Shown: one piece after another, positions 30,797 through 45,009 of the stretch
How positions within the stretch are numbered: the first letter of the stretch is position 1
Layout: each line of letters begins with the position of its first letter
Notes under the pieces: generated by a model
Databases searched by the model: none
The model's input: only the letters and a program-made list of their open reading frames with translations
What the model was told of the DNA's origin: nothing
Origin: Sandaracinus amylolyticus
Lineage (GTDB): Bacteria; Myxococcota_A; Polyangia; Polyangiales; Sandaracinaceae
DNA length: 64,000 bases
Direction: 5' to 3'
NCBI RefSeq assembly: GCF_021631985.1
Contig: NZ_CP070225.1
Location: forward strand, 9,610,001 to 9,674,000
Translations under genes and position numbers: made by a program

Positions 30797-31708
30797 TCAA
30801 CGACCTTCGAGCTCCTCGATCGTCTTGGGCCAGTTGCCCTTGAGCAGACGCGAGAGCGATCGATCCGCGAGCAGCTTTCCTTCGGTCTGGCAGCGAGGGC
30901 AGTAGTTCGACTCGTTCTCCGCGTAGACGATGCGCTGCACCTTCGTCCCGCACACCGGGCACGGCTGTCCGTACTTGCCGTGCACCGCCATCTCGGGCCG
31001 GAACGCGGTGACCTTCGCGGGGAAGCCGCCGGCGAGCTCGGCGCGCATCCGATCGATCCACTCGTCGAGCACGTCGATCGTCGCGCGATGCAGCGTCGCG
31101 ATCGCGGCGTCGTCGAGGCGATCGCTGCGCGTGACCGGCGACATCTTCGCGCGGTGGAGGATCTCGTCGGAGTACGCGTTGCCGATGCCCGAGAACAAGC
31201 GGGGGTCGGTGAGCGCGCGCTTGAGCGTGTGGCGCTCGCGGGTGAGCGCGTCCTTGAACTGCTCGAACGTCGATCCGAGCGGCTCGAGCCCACCACGATC
31301 GAAGTCGCGCAGCGCCGCTTCGCCGCGCACGAGGTGCAGGCTCGCGCGCTTCTTGGTCGAGGCCTCGGTGAGCAGCAGCGTCCCGTGCTCCGCGCCGTCC
31401 TTGCTCACGAAGTCGAACGCGAGGAGGCCGACCTTGCCGGGGATCTTCGCCTTCGCTTCGTCCTTCCACTGGAAGCGTCCCGCGATCATCAGGTGCACCA
31501 CCGCGAACACGTCGGGCTCGATCGCGAGGACGATCCGCTTGCCCATCCGGCGCAGCCCGATCACCTCGTGCCCGACCACGTCCGCGATCTTCGGATCCAC
31601 GGAGCGCAGCACGAAGGGCGACGCGAGCCGGATCGACGCGAGCGTGCGTCCGATCACGCGCGCTTCCAGCGCTTCGATGTAGAGCGTGATGTCGGGGAGC
31701 TCGGGCAT
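30797..31708 (-). CDS. Fpg/Nei-family DNA glycosylase
   Basis: 303 aa. The mature N-terminus must be P2-E3, and ATG 31708 gives MPELPD; the upstream in-frame Met would hide the catalytic proline, so this start is required. A helix-two-turn-helix segment (LFSGIGNAYSDEILH) and a C-terminal zinc finger C250-x2-C253-x16-C270-x2-C273 complete the family plan. It removes oxidised bases and nicks the abasic site. MutM-like, but the sequence after MPELPD (ITLY rather than VE) departs from typical MutM, so a Nei-type specificity is possible. Confidence 0.93.
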   Translation of the reverse strand: MPELPDITLYIEALEARVIGRTLASIRLASPFVLRSVDPKIADVVGHEVIGLRRMGKRIVLAIEPDVFAVVHLMIAGRFQWKDEAKAKIPGKVGLLAFDFVSKDGAEHGTLLLTEASTKKRASLHLVRGEAALRDFDRGGLEPLGSTFEQFKDALTRERHTLKRALTDPRLFSGIGNAYSDEILHRAKMSPVTRSDRLDDAAIATLHRATIDVLDEWIDRMRAELAGGFPAKVTAFRPEMAVHGKYGQPCPVCGTKVQRIVYAENESNYCPRCQTEGKLLADRSLSRLLKGNWPKTIEELEGR

Positions 31709-31844
31709 GGGGAGCCCGATTCTAACCAACAGAGCTGACGCGCTGCGGCGCGATCTCTACGCGGTGCGTCGTGGCGCGCACCGTGCTCGAAGGGCCGCGA
31801 CGCATCCGCGGCGCGACGCAGCCGCACACACGAGGAGGACGGAC

Positions 31845-32042
31845 ATGGAGACGCACGAGCACGAGCTTCTGCAGTTCGAAGCGCTGGGACACTTCACCGA
31901 CGATCGCGCCGAGTCGCTGGTCGCGCGCGCGTGGCGGCGTCCCAACGAGCCGCGCACTGCGAAGCGCGACGACGTGCATGCGACGAGCGAGCTCGGCGCG
32001 CTCGCGCTGCCGCTCGAGCACTCGTGCCCTCGGCTCGCGTGA
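31845..32042 (+). CDS. Small hypothetical protein
   Basis: A 65-aa reading frame with an almost ideal Shine-Dalgarno (GAGGAGGAC, 6 bp before ATG). The N-terminus METHEHELLQFEALGHFTDD is acidic, the middle arginine-rich. No signal, no known domain. The strong ribosome site and a terminator-like hairpin just downstream (32075-32098) support a real small gene. Confidence 0.55.
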   Translation: METHEHELLQFEALGHFTDDRAESLVARAWRRPNEPRTAKRDDVHATSELGALALPLEHSCPRLA

Positions 32043-32074
32043 GCCGCGTGCGCGAGCCGCGCGTCACTGCGTAG

Positions 32075-32098
32075 CGGTGGCGCCAGCGAGTGCCACCG
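32075..32098. terminator. Hairpin after small ORF
   Basis: CGGTGGC pairs with GCCACCG around a 10-nt loop, with outer GTCA/TGAC pairing possible. It follows the 65-aa gene and faces the end of the MarR gene, so it may end transcription from both sides. Confidence 0.5.
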
Positions 32099-32230
32099 TG
32101 ACGACGCGTCTCGGCCGATTGCGCACGCTCGGCTGACGCGCCGCGGCGCGAGTGTGTAGGGGCGAGCAGGTGAATGGCGCGGTGCTCGAATGGGGGCGAG
32201 CCCGCGCGAACAGATGTCGGGCGAGCCGAC

Positions 32231-32728
32231 TCAGTCCGCGCGTCGTGCGCGGGTGCGCGGCGCTGCGCGCGCGCCCTCCTCGTGATCGAGGTGGGCGTCG
32301 ATGCGCGCGAGCGCGTCGTGCAGCGCGCGCATGCGCTCCTTGCCGATCGCCTGCTCGATCTCGCGCTCGATCTCAGCGAGCAGGACGAGCAGCGATCGCC
32401 CCTTCTTGTTCGTGAAGCGCACCAGCGTCGCGCGCGCGTCGCTCGGGTCCGCGACGCGCTCCACGACGCCGAGCGCCTCGAGCTCCGAGACGAGCTGGTG
32501 GATCGCCTGCTTGCTCACGCCCACGCGCCGCGCGAGCTCCGTCTGGCGTGTGCCCGCGAGATCGAGATGCGGGAAGAGCGCAGCGTGCGAAGGCCGGATC
32601 GGGATGCGCGTCCTGGTCGAGATGCGCTCGAGCGCGAGCTCGTCGATGCGCCGCGCGCACCGGATCAGCAGCTGTGCAGGGCTCGCGCGCTCGTCGCGGC
32701 ACTCGGGATCGTCGGGGCGACGGACCAT
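32231..32728 (-). CDS. MarR-family transcriptional repressor
   Basis: A 165-aa winged-helix protein. The DNA-binding region has TRQTELARRVGVSKQAIHQLVSELEALGVVERVADPSDARATLVRFT (helix-turn-helix plus wing), flanked by dimerising helices. It lies 20 bp downstream of a perfect 9+4+9 palindrome (32748-32769), and the same palindrome core lies upstream of the adjacent membrane-protein gene. It therefore very probably represses itself and that gene. Ligand unknown. Confidence 0.92.
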   Translation of the reverse strand: MVRRPDDPECRDERASPAQLLIRCARRIDELALERISTRTRIPIRPSHAALFPHLDLAGTRQTELARRVGVSKQAIHQLVSELEALGVVERVADPSDARATLVRFTNKKGRSLLVLLAEIEREIEQAIGKERMRALHDALARIDAHLDHEEGARAAPRTRARRAD

Positions 32729-32747
32729 CCCCCGATGCTACCCGCAC

Positions 32748-32769
32748 ATGGTCAAGCCCGCTTGACCAT
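32748..32769. promoter_or_regulatory. MarR operator 1 (autoregulatory)
   Basis: ATGGTCAAG-CCCG-CTTGACCAT, a perfect 9-bp inverted repeat around 4 bp, 20-41 bp upstream of the MarR ATG. Size and symmetry fit a MarR dimer site. The core TGGTCAAG-N4-CTTGACCA recurs at 33417-33436. Confidence 0.8.
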
Positions 32770-33351
32770 TCAGAACCGGCCCGCGACCGAGAGCCCCGCG
32801 TGATGCGGACCGGCGCTCGGCAGGATCGAGAACGCGGGCTCCTCGTCACCGCCCGACGTCGCGATGCCGGCGATCAGCAGCGCGGTTCCCGCAGCCTGCA
32901 AGAGCCCGTCGAAGATCAGCCACGTGCCCCAGTCGTCCGAGTCGAACGCGGTGGGCTTCACCGCGAGCTGGATCCACGGCCCCGCGATCGGCACCCAGCT
33001 CGAGTAGCGGAAGGCGTCCCAGCGCTCGTCGTCGACTCCGTCGATCGACGAGCCGGCGAAGATCCCGACGAAGCCGTTCACGATCCAGCCGACGCCGAGC
33101 ATCACCGAGCCGGTCACGATCAGCCCGACGTTCGGCCCGCGCTCGCGGCGCTGCGGCTCGGGGCTCACGGGTGTGTACGGCGAATAACCCGGAGCCGGCT
33201 GCTGCACGATCACGACCTGTTGCCCGGGGTTCACGGGCTGTGCCTGTGCGGCCGCACGTCCTGGCACATGCACGAGCGCTGCGACGAGCGCGAAGGTCAG
33301 TGCGATCGCGATCTTCGCGCAGAACGCGTGCGTGCCGTTGTGTGAGTCCAT
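32770..33351 (-). CDS. Exported membrane protein, likely MarR target
   Basis: 193 aa. A Sec signal (ALTFALVAALVHVPGRAAAQA) is followed by a Gln/Pro-rich linker, then two hydrophobic segments (VGLIVTGSVMLGVGWIVNGFVGIFAG, LLQAAGTALLIAGIAT) and a short tail. No known domain. ATG 33351 has GGAGG. Its promoter region holds the second MarR-type operator (33417-33436), and the first operator lies directly past its stop, so both genes probably respond to one signal. Confidence 0.75.
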   Translation of the reverse strand: MDSHNGTHAFCAKIAIALTFALVAALVHVPGRAAAQAQPVNPGQQVVIVQQPAPGYSPYTPVSPEPQRRERGPNVGLIVTGSVMLGVGWIVNGFVGIFAGSSIDGVDDERWDAFRYSSWVPIAGPWIQLAVKPTAFDSDDWGTWLIFDGLLQAAGTALLIAGIATSGGDEEPAFSILPSAGPHHAGLSVAGRF

Positions 33352-33416
33352 CGTTCCTCCAGCTCCCTCGAGCCGGAGTCTCCGCAACGTCCGTGCCTGC
33401 CAGCAACAAACCGGAC

Positions 33417-33436
33417 TGGTCAAGCGAGCTTGACCA
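33417..33436. promoter_or_regulatory. MarR operator 2
   Basis: TGGTCAAG-CGAG-CTTGACCA, identical in both half-sites to the operator in front of the MarR gene, differing only in the 4-bp centre. It lies 66 bp upstream of the membrane-protein start on the same strand, a promoter position. Confidence 0.78.
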
Positions 33437-33445
33437 ATCCGATCG

Positions 33446-36133
<2,688 letters not shown>

Positions 36134-36185
36134 GCCGGAACCCCCCGAGGCGATCCCGATGTATGGCCGTGCCCTTCGTGAGCCT

Positions 36186-38312
36186 TCACTCGTCGAGGTC
36201 GTAGAACACGCTCTCGTCGCCGCCCGGCTGCACGCGCACCGTCCGCGAGAACGTGCGCCCGTCGCGATCGACGATGCGCAGGCGCACCGTGCCCGAGGGG
36301 ACGCTCGCTTCGCCGATCGGCGTGGTGCCGAGCAGACGCGCGCCCACGTAGACCTTCGACCAGGGCCGCGTGTTGATCGAGAGGTGCCCCGGACGCGCGA
36401 CCGGGCCGCGCGCTTCGGCCACGCGCGGCAGCGCGACCCACTCGAGCTCGATCTCGATCGACTCGCCGGGGCGCACCTCGATCCCGAGATCGTACGGGCG
36501 ATGCTCGGGCCGCTCGGCGTGCACGAGGTGCGTGCCCGCGGGCAGCTCGATCGGGGCCGCGAGCTCGGCCTCGCCGAGCGTGCGATCCCCGATGCGCACG
36601 ACGGCATCCGCCGATGCGCCGCGCAGCACGAGCCGTCCCGTAGTCGGCGCAGGAGGTGCCTCGACGGGAGGAGGCGCGACCGCTTCCACCGCGACCGGCG
36701 CAGGGTCGATCGGCTGGGCCGTCTCGAGCCCACCGCTCGCGACCACCGCCGCGCCGATCAACGCGATCGCCGCGATCGCCGCCGCGCTCCCGATCATCGC
36801 GGTGCGTGAGCGTCTCGTCGGGGGCGCGTCCTCGATCGACGTGGGCAGCGGCGTGCCCTCGATGCGTGCTGCGGCCTGCGGCTCGGACACGCGCTGCGCG
36901 CTCACCGAGGGGCGCCGCCGGAAGCTCTCGCCGAAGGGTGTCGAGTCGACCAGCGGGCCCGCCTGGATCTGCTCCTCGAAGAGCGTCTCCATGAGCGACG
37001 CAATGCGCGTGGTGGTCACCGCCTTGCCGATCTTCGCGAGCCAGTCCTCGAGCGCCGACTGCATCTCGCCCGCCGTCGTGAAGCGATCGCCCGGCTCCTT
37101 CTGCAGCGCCTTCTGCACGATCGCGTCGAGCTCGATCGGCAGCGCCGCGTTCACCGTCCGGATCGACGGCACCGGATCTTCGATGACCGCGCGCATCGTC
37201 TCGTACTCGGTCGCGCGGTGATAGAGCGGCTCGCCGGTGAGCGTCTCGTAGAGGCAGATGCCGAGCGCGAACACGTCGGCGCGCGCGTCGATCGGCTTCC
37301 CGAGACACTGCTGCGGCGACATGTACGAGAACTTGCCCTTCACCACGCCCGCTTGGGTCTTCGTGGTGTGCGACTGGGCCTTCGCGATGCCGAAGTCGAG
37401 CAGCTTCACCTGCCCGTCGAAGCTCACCATCACGTTGTGCGGGCTGACGTCGCGATGGACGATCCCGAGCGCCTCGCCGTTCGCGTCGCGCGCGCGATGC
37501 GCGTAGTGCAGCGCCTCCGCGACGTACGCGACGATGCGCGCGCCGATCTCGGGCGCGATGCCGCCGCGCCCGCGCGCCTTGCGGATGAGCTTCCCGAGCT
37601 GCGCGCCGTGGATCCACTCCATCGCGATGAAGTAGGAGCCCTCGAGCTCGCCGAACTCGTAGATGTGGCAGATCTGCGGGTGCGTCAGCTGGATCGCGAG
37701 GCGCGCCTCGTCGAGGAACATCTCGACGAACTGCGGATCGTCGGCGACGTGCGCGAGGATGCGCTTGATCGCGAGCAAGCGCGTCGCGCCGACGCTCGTG
37801 GTCTCGCGGCCGAGGAAGATCTCCGCCATCCCGCCGAACGCGACACGACCGAGGATCTCGAAGCGCCCGTAGGTGCAGATCGCGGGCATCTGCAGCGAGC
37901 CGCGCGAGGTCGGGCGCGCCCCGGAGATCGGCGGCGGCGTCGGCTCGGCGTCGAGCGGGACCTCGACCGAGTCCATCCCGATCGGCGCGTGCTCGGCGTC
38001 GTCGACCGTCTCGATGGTGCGCGGCGCGAGCTCGTTCGCGAGCAGGCGCGACGGCGGCGGCGGCATCGCGGCGGGGCGCGGCGGCAGCTTGCGCGCAGGC
38101 GGCGGTGGGGGCGTCGAGGGATCGGGCCTTCGCGCGCCCTGCACGACGCGCGCGTGCTCCAGCACGTGGTTCGGGATGTCGCGCTTGGGCGGGAGCGTGG
38201 AACGGCTCGCCTCCTGCGCGTCGGCGCCGAGCGGCTTGCGCACCTCGGTCCTCGCGTCGGGCTCCTCGTCGGTCGGGTCGCGACTGCCGCCCTTCTGCCC
38301 CGGGGAGGACAT
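36186..38312 (-). CDS. Ser/Thr protein kinase with PEGA domains
   Basis: 708 aa. Residues 1-145 are Pro-rich and disordered. The kinase domain spans 149-430: glycine loop GRVAFGGMAEIFLG, K183 in AIKR, H286-R-D288 in HRDVSPHNV, D306-F-G. The APE position reads SPQQ (332-335), so the conserved Glu is Gln, although SPEQ is usual in myxobacterial kinases. One transmembrane helix (504-526) leads to two exported PEGA domains (558-615, 641-695), which often bind the cell envelope. Transcribed away from the TPR-like gene at 38354, the two starts being 42 bp apart. Confidence 0.93.
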   Translation of the reverse strand: MSSPGQKGGSRDPTDEEPDARTEVRKPLGADAQEASRSTLPPKRDIPNHVLEHARVVQGARRPDPSTPPPPPARKLPPRPAAMPPPPSRLLANELAPRTIETVDDAEHAPIGMDSVEVPLDAEPTPPPISGARPTSRGSLQMPAICTYGRFEILGRVAFGGMAEIFLGRETTSVGATRLLAIKRILAHVADDPQFVEMFLDEARLAIQLTHPQICHIYEFGELEGSYFIAMEWIHGAQLGKLIRKARGRGGIAPEIGARIVAYVAEALHYAHRARDANGEALGIVHRDVSPHNVMVSFDGQVKLLDFGIAKAQSHTTKTQAGVVKGKFSYMSPQQCLGKPIDARADVFALGICLYETLTGEPLYHRATEYETMRAVIEDPVPSIRTVNAALPIELDAIVQKALQKEPGDRFTTAGEMQSALEDWLAKIGKAVTTTRIASLMETLFEEQIQAGPLVDSTPFGESFRRRPSVSAQRVSEPQAAARIEGTPLPTSIEDAPPTRRSRTAMIGSAAAIAAIALIGAAVVASGGLETAQPIDPAPVAVEAVAPPPVEAPPAPTTGRLVLRGASADAVVRIGDRTLGEAELAAPIELPAGTHLVHAERPEHRPYDLGIEVRPGESIEIELEWVALPRVAEARGPVARPGHLSINTRPWSKVYVGARLLGTTPIGEASVPSGTVRLRIVDRDGRTFSRTVRVQPGGDESVFYDLDE

Positions 38313-38353
38313 CCTGGTCGAAAAGCTACCACAACTTCGGATACGCTTCGCGA

Positions 38354-39277
38354 ATGACACGAGGTGCGGCGCTCCGAGGCTCGTCGAGGCTCGTGATCGT
38401 CGTCGTGATCGCGCTCGTCGCGGCGACGCAGGCGCACGCGCAGGACGCGCCGCCCGCGAGCGCGCAGCTGGCGGAGGTGCGCGAGCTCGCGCTGCGCGCC
38501 AACTACCGCACCGCGTTGCCCGCCGCGCAGGCGCTGCTCGCGCGGACCGATCTCGATGCCGAGACCCGCAACGAAGCGCTCGAGGTGCTCGCCACGATCC
38601 ACCTCGCGATGCGCGACGAGGCCGCGGCGCGGGAGGCCCTCGCGACGCTCTACGCGCGCGATCCCGCGCATCGCCTGCACGATCCCGACGCGAGCCCGGT
38701 GGTGCAGTCGGCGTTCGCGCGCGCCCGCGAGTCGGCGATGCCGCTCGCGATCACGATCGATCACACGCCGCCCGCGGGGGAGCGACGCACCGCGCCCGAG
38801 ATCACCGCGCGCGTGGTCGATCACGCCGACGCGGTGCACGAGATCCGCCTGGCCCACCGCGCGCGCGGCGCGTCCCGCGCGAGCATCGTGGTGCTCGCGC
38901 TCGACGCGGAGGGCACGGCGTCGGGGCGCATCGCGCTCCCGAGCGACGATGCCGCGCAGACGATCGAGTACTGGATCGAAGCGGCCGCGCCCTCGGGGCA
39001 CGTGCTCGCGCGTGTGGGATCGCCCGAGGCGCCGCTGGTCGTCGAGGTGCCCGCGGCTGCGCCGGTCGTGGTCGCGAGCGCGGCGACGACGGTCGAGGAG
39101 CACGACCGCGGCGAAGCGCCGAGCGGCGACGTGACCGGCGAGTGGTGGTTCTGGACGCTGATCGGTGTCGCGGTGGTGGGCGCCGGCGTGGGGATCGGCG
39201 TCGGCGTCGCGGTCGCGAGCGAAGGGCCGAGCGACGGATCGCTCGGCAACGTCACGCTGCCGCTGCTCGCGTTCTGA
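38354..39277 (+). CDS. Secreted or anchored protein with TPR-like region
   Basis: 307 aa. A Sec signal ends with AHA-Q. Residues 35-110 form helical repeats (ELALRANYRTALPAAQALL, ETRNEALEVLATIHLAM, EAAREALATLYARDP) like degenerate TPRs, then a beta-rich segment, and a C-terminal glycine-rich transmembrane helix (WWFWTLIGVAVVGAGVGIGVGVAVA). It is divergent from the Ser/Thr kinase and shares its promoter region. Genes of this type often sit beside PEGA kinases in Myxococcota and may be partners or targets. Its stop abuts the next convergent gene in TGATCA. Confidence 0.78.
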   Translation: MTRGAALRGSSRLVIVVVIALVAATQAHAQDAPPASAQLAEVRELALRANYRTALPAAQALLARTDLDAETRNEALEVLATIHLAMRDEAAAREALATLYARDPAHRLHDPDASPVVQSAFARARESAMPLAITIDHTPPAGERRTAPEITARVVDHADAVHEIRLAHRARGASRASIVVLALDAEGTASGRIALPSDDAAQTIEYWIEAAAPSGHVLARVGSPEAPLVVEVPAAAPVVVASAATTVEEHDRGEAPSGDVTGEWWFWTLIGVAVVGAGVGIGVGVAVASEGPSDGSLGNVTLPLLAF

Positions 39278-42328
<3,051 letters not shown>

Positions 42329-42367
42329 GATTCGGATGGTAACGCGCGAGCCACCTCGCGCGGAAGA

Positions 42368-42853
42368 TCAGCCGCGCGCGAGCCGCGCGAGCCCCTCGCC
42401 ATCGAGCCGCATCGTCTCCCACTCGCCGAGCGCGCTGGCCCCGAGCCGCTGGTAGAACCCGAGCGCGAGCTCGTTCCAGTCGAGCACCCGCCACTCGAGC
42501 CGCGCCCCGCCGCGCTCGATCAGCGTGCGCGCGATCGCGCGCATCAGCGCCAGCGCGACCCCGTGCCGCCGCGCGTGGGGCTCGACCCAGAGATCCTCGA
42601 GGTGGATCCCGGTGGTCGCGCGCCACGTCGAGTACGTCGCGAAGAAGAGCGCGAAGCCCACCGGCGCTCCGTCCATCTCCGCCACGAAGCACTCGAAGGG
42701 CGGGCGCGCCGACGCGAGCTGCGCGCGCAGCACCTCCTCGGTCGCCTCCACCGCGTCGGGCTCGCGCTCGTACGCGGCGAGCGCGCGCACGAAGCGCAGG
42801 ATCGTTCCCGCATCGTCGGGCGTCGCCGCCCTCACTCGCACCGCGTCCGCCAT
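42368..42853 (-). CDS. GNAT-family N-acetyltransferase
   Basis: 161 aa. It has GNAT motifs in order: AATPDDAGTILRFVRALA, VGFALFFATYSTW, a motif A region IHLEDLWVEPHARRHGVALALM with the acetyl-CoA loop, and EWRVLDWNELALGFYQRLGA. Close to diamine/spermidine-type or aminoglycoside-like small acetyltransferases in layout, but the substrate is unknown. It starts 7 bp after the EamA gene ends on the same strand, so the two form an operon. Confidence 0.9.
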   Translation of the reverse strand: MADAVRVRAATPDDAGTILRFVRALAAYEREPDAVEATEEVLRAQLASARPPFECFVAEMDGAPVGFALFFATYSTWRATTGIHLEDLWVEPHARRHGVALALMRAIARTLIERGGARLEWRVLDWNELALGFYQRLGASALGEWETMRLDGEGLARLARG

Positions 42854-42860
42854 TCTCTCC

Positions 42861-43733
42861 TCACCACGCCAGCACCGCGGCCACGCCCACGATCGCGATC
42901 CCCGCGCCGATCCACCGCCGCGCCGGCACCACCTCGCCGCCGATGCGCGAGAGCACCAGCACGAACACCGCGCCGCTCTGGTTGAGCAGCGCGGCGCGCG
43001 ACGCGGCGCCGTACTTCATCCCGCCGAGCCACAGGATCATCGCGACGTACGAGCCGAGCACCGCGCCCGGCACCGCCCACTTCCACGACTCGCGCTCGCG
43101 GAAGAGCGCGAGCACCTCGCGCCGCCGTCCCGCGATCGTCTCCCACGCGAAGAGCGCGATCGATCCCGCGACCAGACGCACCGCGGTCGCCTCGATCAGC
43201 TCGCTGCGATCGAGCGCCCGCTTCGCGAGCACGACCGCGACCGCCGTCGTCATCACCCCCGCGACGCAGAGCACCAGCCCGCGCCGATCGACCGGCTTCG
43301 CCTCGCCCCGCGGCTCCCATCCCACCACCGCGAGCCCGAGCACCACGAGCGGCGCGCCGATCCACAAGCCCGTCGTGATCGGCTCGCCGAGCGCGACCAC
43401 CGAGAGCGCGAGCACCGTCGGCGCATACGCGCAGTCCGCGACCGCCGCGATCGACGCGTCCACTCGGCGCAGCCCCGCGAGGAAGAGCGTGTCCGCCACC
43501 GCGAGCCCCAGCACGCCGCTCAGCGCGAGCGCGCCCCAATCGCTCCACTCGCGCCCCAGATCGAAGCGCAGCCCGGTCGCGAGCATCGTCGCGAAGAGCA
43601 TCGCGCTCGCGAGCGTGTTCTTGAACAGGTTGAGCGCCGCAGGGCCGACGCCCTGCACCCGACGGAATGCGAGCACCGCGAGCGCCCACGCGAGCGCGCA
43701 CCCGAGCGCCATCGCATCACCGAACGCCTGCAT
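42861..43733 (-). CDS. EamA/DMT-superfamily transporter
   Basis: A 290-aa integral membrane protein with ten hydrophobic helices and two internally similar EamA halves, each ending in a G-x-x-L-x-x-x-G-x-x-L type pattern (LWIGAPLVVLGLAVVGW, WIGAGIAIVGVAAVLAW). Family members export amino acids, polyamines or metabolites. Its pairing with a GNAT gene (42368-42853) is consistent with acetylation and export of one amine-type compound, but this is inference. ATG preceded by GAGAGG. Confidence 0.88.
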   Translation of the reverse strand: MQAFGDAMALGCALAWALAVLAFRRVQGVGPAALNLFKNTLASAMLFATMLATGLRFDLGREWSDWGALALSGVLGLAVADTLFLAGLRRVDASIAAVADCAYAPTVLALSVVALGEPITTGLWIGAPLVVLGLAVVGWEPRGEAKPVDRRGLVLCVAGVMTTAVAVVLAKRALDRSELIEATAVRLVAGSIALFAWETIAGRRREVLALFRERESWKWAVPGAVLGSYVAMILWLGGMKYGAASRAALLNQSGAVFVLVLSRIGGEVVPARRWIGAGIAIVGVAAVLAW

Positions 43734-43777
43734 CGCCTCTCGCCGTCGAAAACGGCGCGCAGGCTAGCCCACGACGC

Positions 43778-44914
43778 TCAAGGGCGCCGGCAGATCGCCA
43801 CGTCGGGCACACCGGGCACCGGCACGCACGACCAGCCCGTCGGGCAGGTCCCGTCGCCGCAGAGCCGCGTGCAGTACCCGCCGTCCGCCGCGCAGAGCGC
43901 GCTGTGGCACTCGCTCGCGCCCGCGCACGCAGCGCCGATGTCGCGCGTGCCCGCGCGCTGACACGCGAACACGAACATCTCGCCCGCCGGGATCGGCGCG
44001 CAGCCGAGGCCCACCGCGCATCCGCCCTGCTCGGTGCACGACTGGGTGCACATCGCGGCCGGCGTCGCGCCGGGATCACACACGCCGCTGCGGCACGCGT
44101 TGAGGCTCGCATCGGGATCGCAGAACGCGCCGATCGGATCGTCGCCGAGGATGTCGTCGGGCGGCAGGCAGATCGTCCCGGTCGCGCCGCTCGCGGTGCC
44201 GCAGGTGTAGGGCGGCACGCCGAGCTCGCCGAAGCGCCGCGGACAGTCGCCTGCGTTGCGGCACTGCCCGGTGCAGCCGATCCCCGGGATGCAGATCCCG
44301 GTGCGACAGTCGGACGCCGCGCTGCACGGCCGCTCGACGTCGATGCACACCCGGCGCCCCGACGTGTCGAAGGTCGTGCACGCGTGACCCGCCGGACAGT
44401 CGGCCGCGCTCGCGCAGTCGCGCACGCACTGGCCGCCCGACGGGTCGCCGAGACAGAGCGTCGTCGAGCAGGTGTCGGGTGTCGCGGTGTTGCACGGCTC
44501 GCCGGTGTCGTCGGGCACGCAGACGCCGTCGACGCAGAGGTGCTCGCGCGCGCACTGCAGGTGGTTCGTGCAGGTTCGCGTGCAGAAGCGCGTGCCCCCG
44601 CGATCGTCGACGCAGCGCGCGCTCGCGCACTGTCCGTCGGTCGTGCAGCGATCGAGGTACGCGCCGGTGCCGGGCGGCGTGCCTCCGTCGACGGGCGGCG
44701 CGACCCACGCGTCGATCGGTGGCGTCCACGCGTCGGTCTCGATCGTCTGCGCGTCGATCGGCGTGGTGCCGGCGTCGGTGAGCGACGCATCGAGGCCCGG
44801 TGGCTGCGCATCGCTCTCGTTGTGGTGACCGGCGTCGGGATTGCGGAGCGGCCCCGCCTTCGCGCACCCGATCACCAAGAGCACCGCGCTCACCCACAGC
44901 CACCGCGAGAACAT
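43778..44914 (-). CDS. Cys-rich lipoprotein
   Basis: A 378-aa lipoprotein (lipobox VIGC, then AKAG). After an Asp/Thr/Pro-rich linker (PPIDAWVAPPVDGG), the rest has some 40 Cys in DICKKOPF/EGF-like spacing (C-x-x-D-x-Q-C-x-S-x-x-C ... C-T-R-x-C), ten or so repeats. No enzymatic site. Such proteins in Myxococcota are secreted and disulfide bonded. A GTG at 44917 directly before the ATG is also usable. Confidence 0.78.
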   Translation of the reverse strand: MFSRWLWVSAVLLVIGCAKAGPLRNPDAGHHNESDAQPPGLDASLTDAGTTPIDAQTIETDAWTPPIDAWVAPPVDGGTPPGTGAYLDRCTTDGQCASARCVDDRGGTRFCTRTCTNHLQCAREHLCVDGVCVPDDTGEPCNTATPDTCSTTLCLGDPSGGQCVRDCASAADCPAGHACTTFDTSGRRVCIDVERPCSAASDCRTGICIPGIGCTGQCRNAGDCPRRFGELGVPPYTCGTASGATGTICLPPDDILGDDPIGAFCDPDASLNACRSGVCDPGATPAAMCTQSCTEQGGCAVGLGCAPIPAGEMFVFACQRAGTRDIGAACAGASECHSALCAADGGYCTRLCGDGTCPTGWSCVPVPGVPDVAICRRP

Positions 44915-45009
44915 CACCGCGCATCATCGCACGGGGTGCGATCTCCGAGCGATCGCCCCCTCGTGTTACCGTCGCGTCCCGAACTCCGAAGGAGCGAGAA
45001 GAGCCACTC

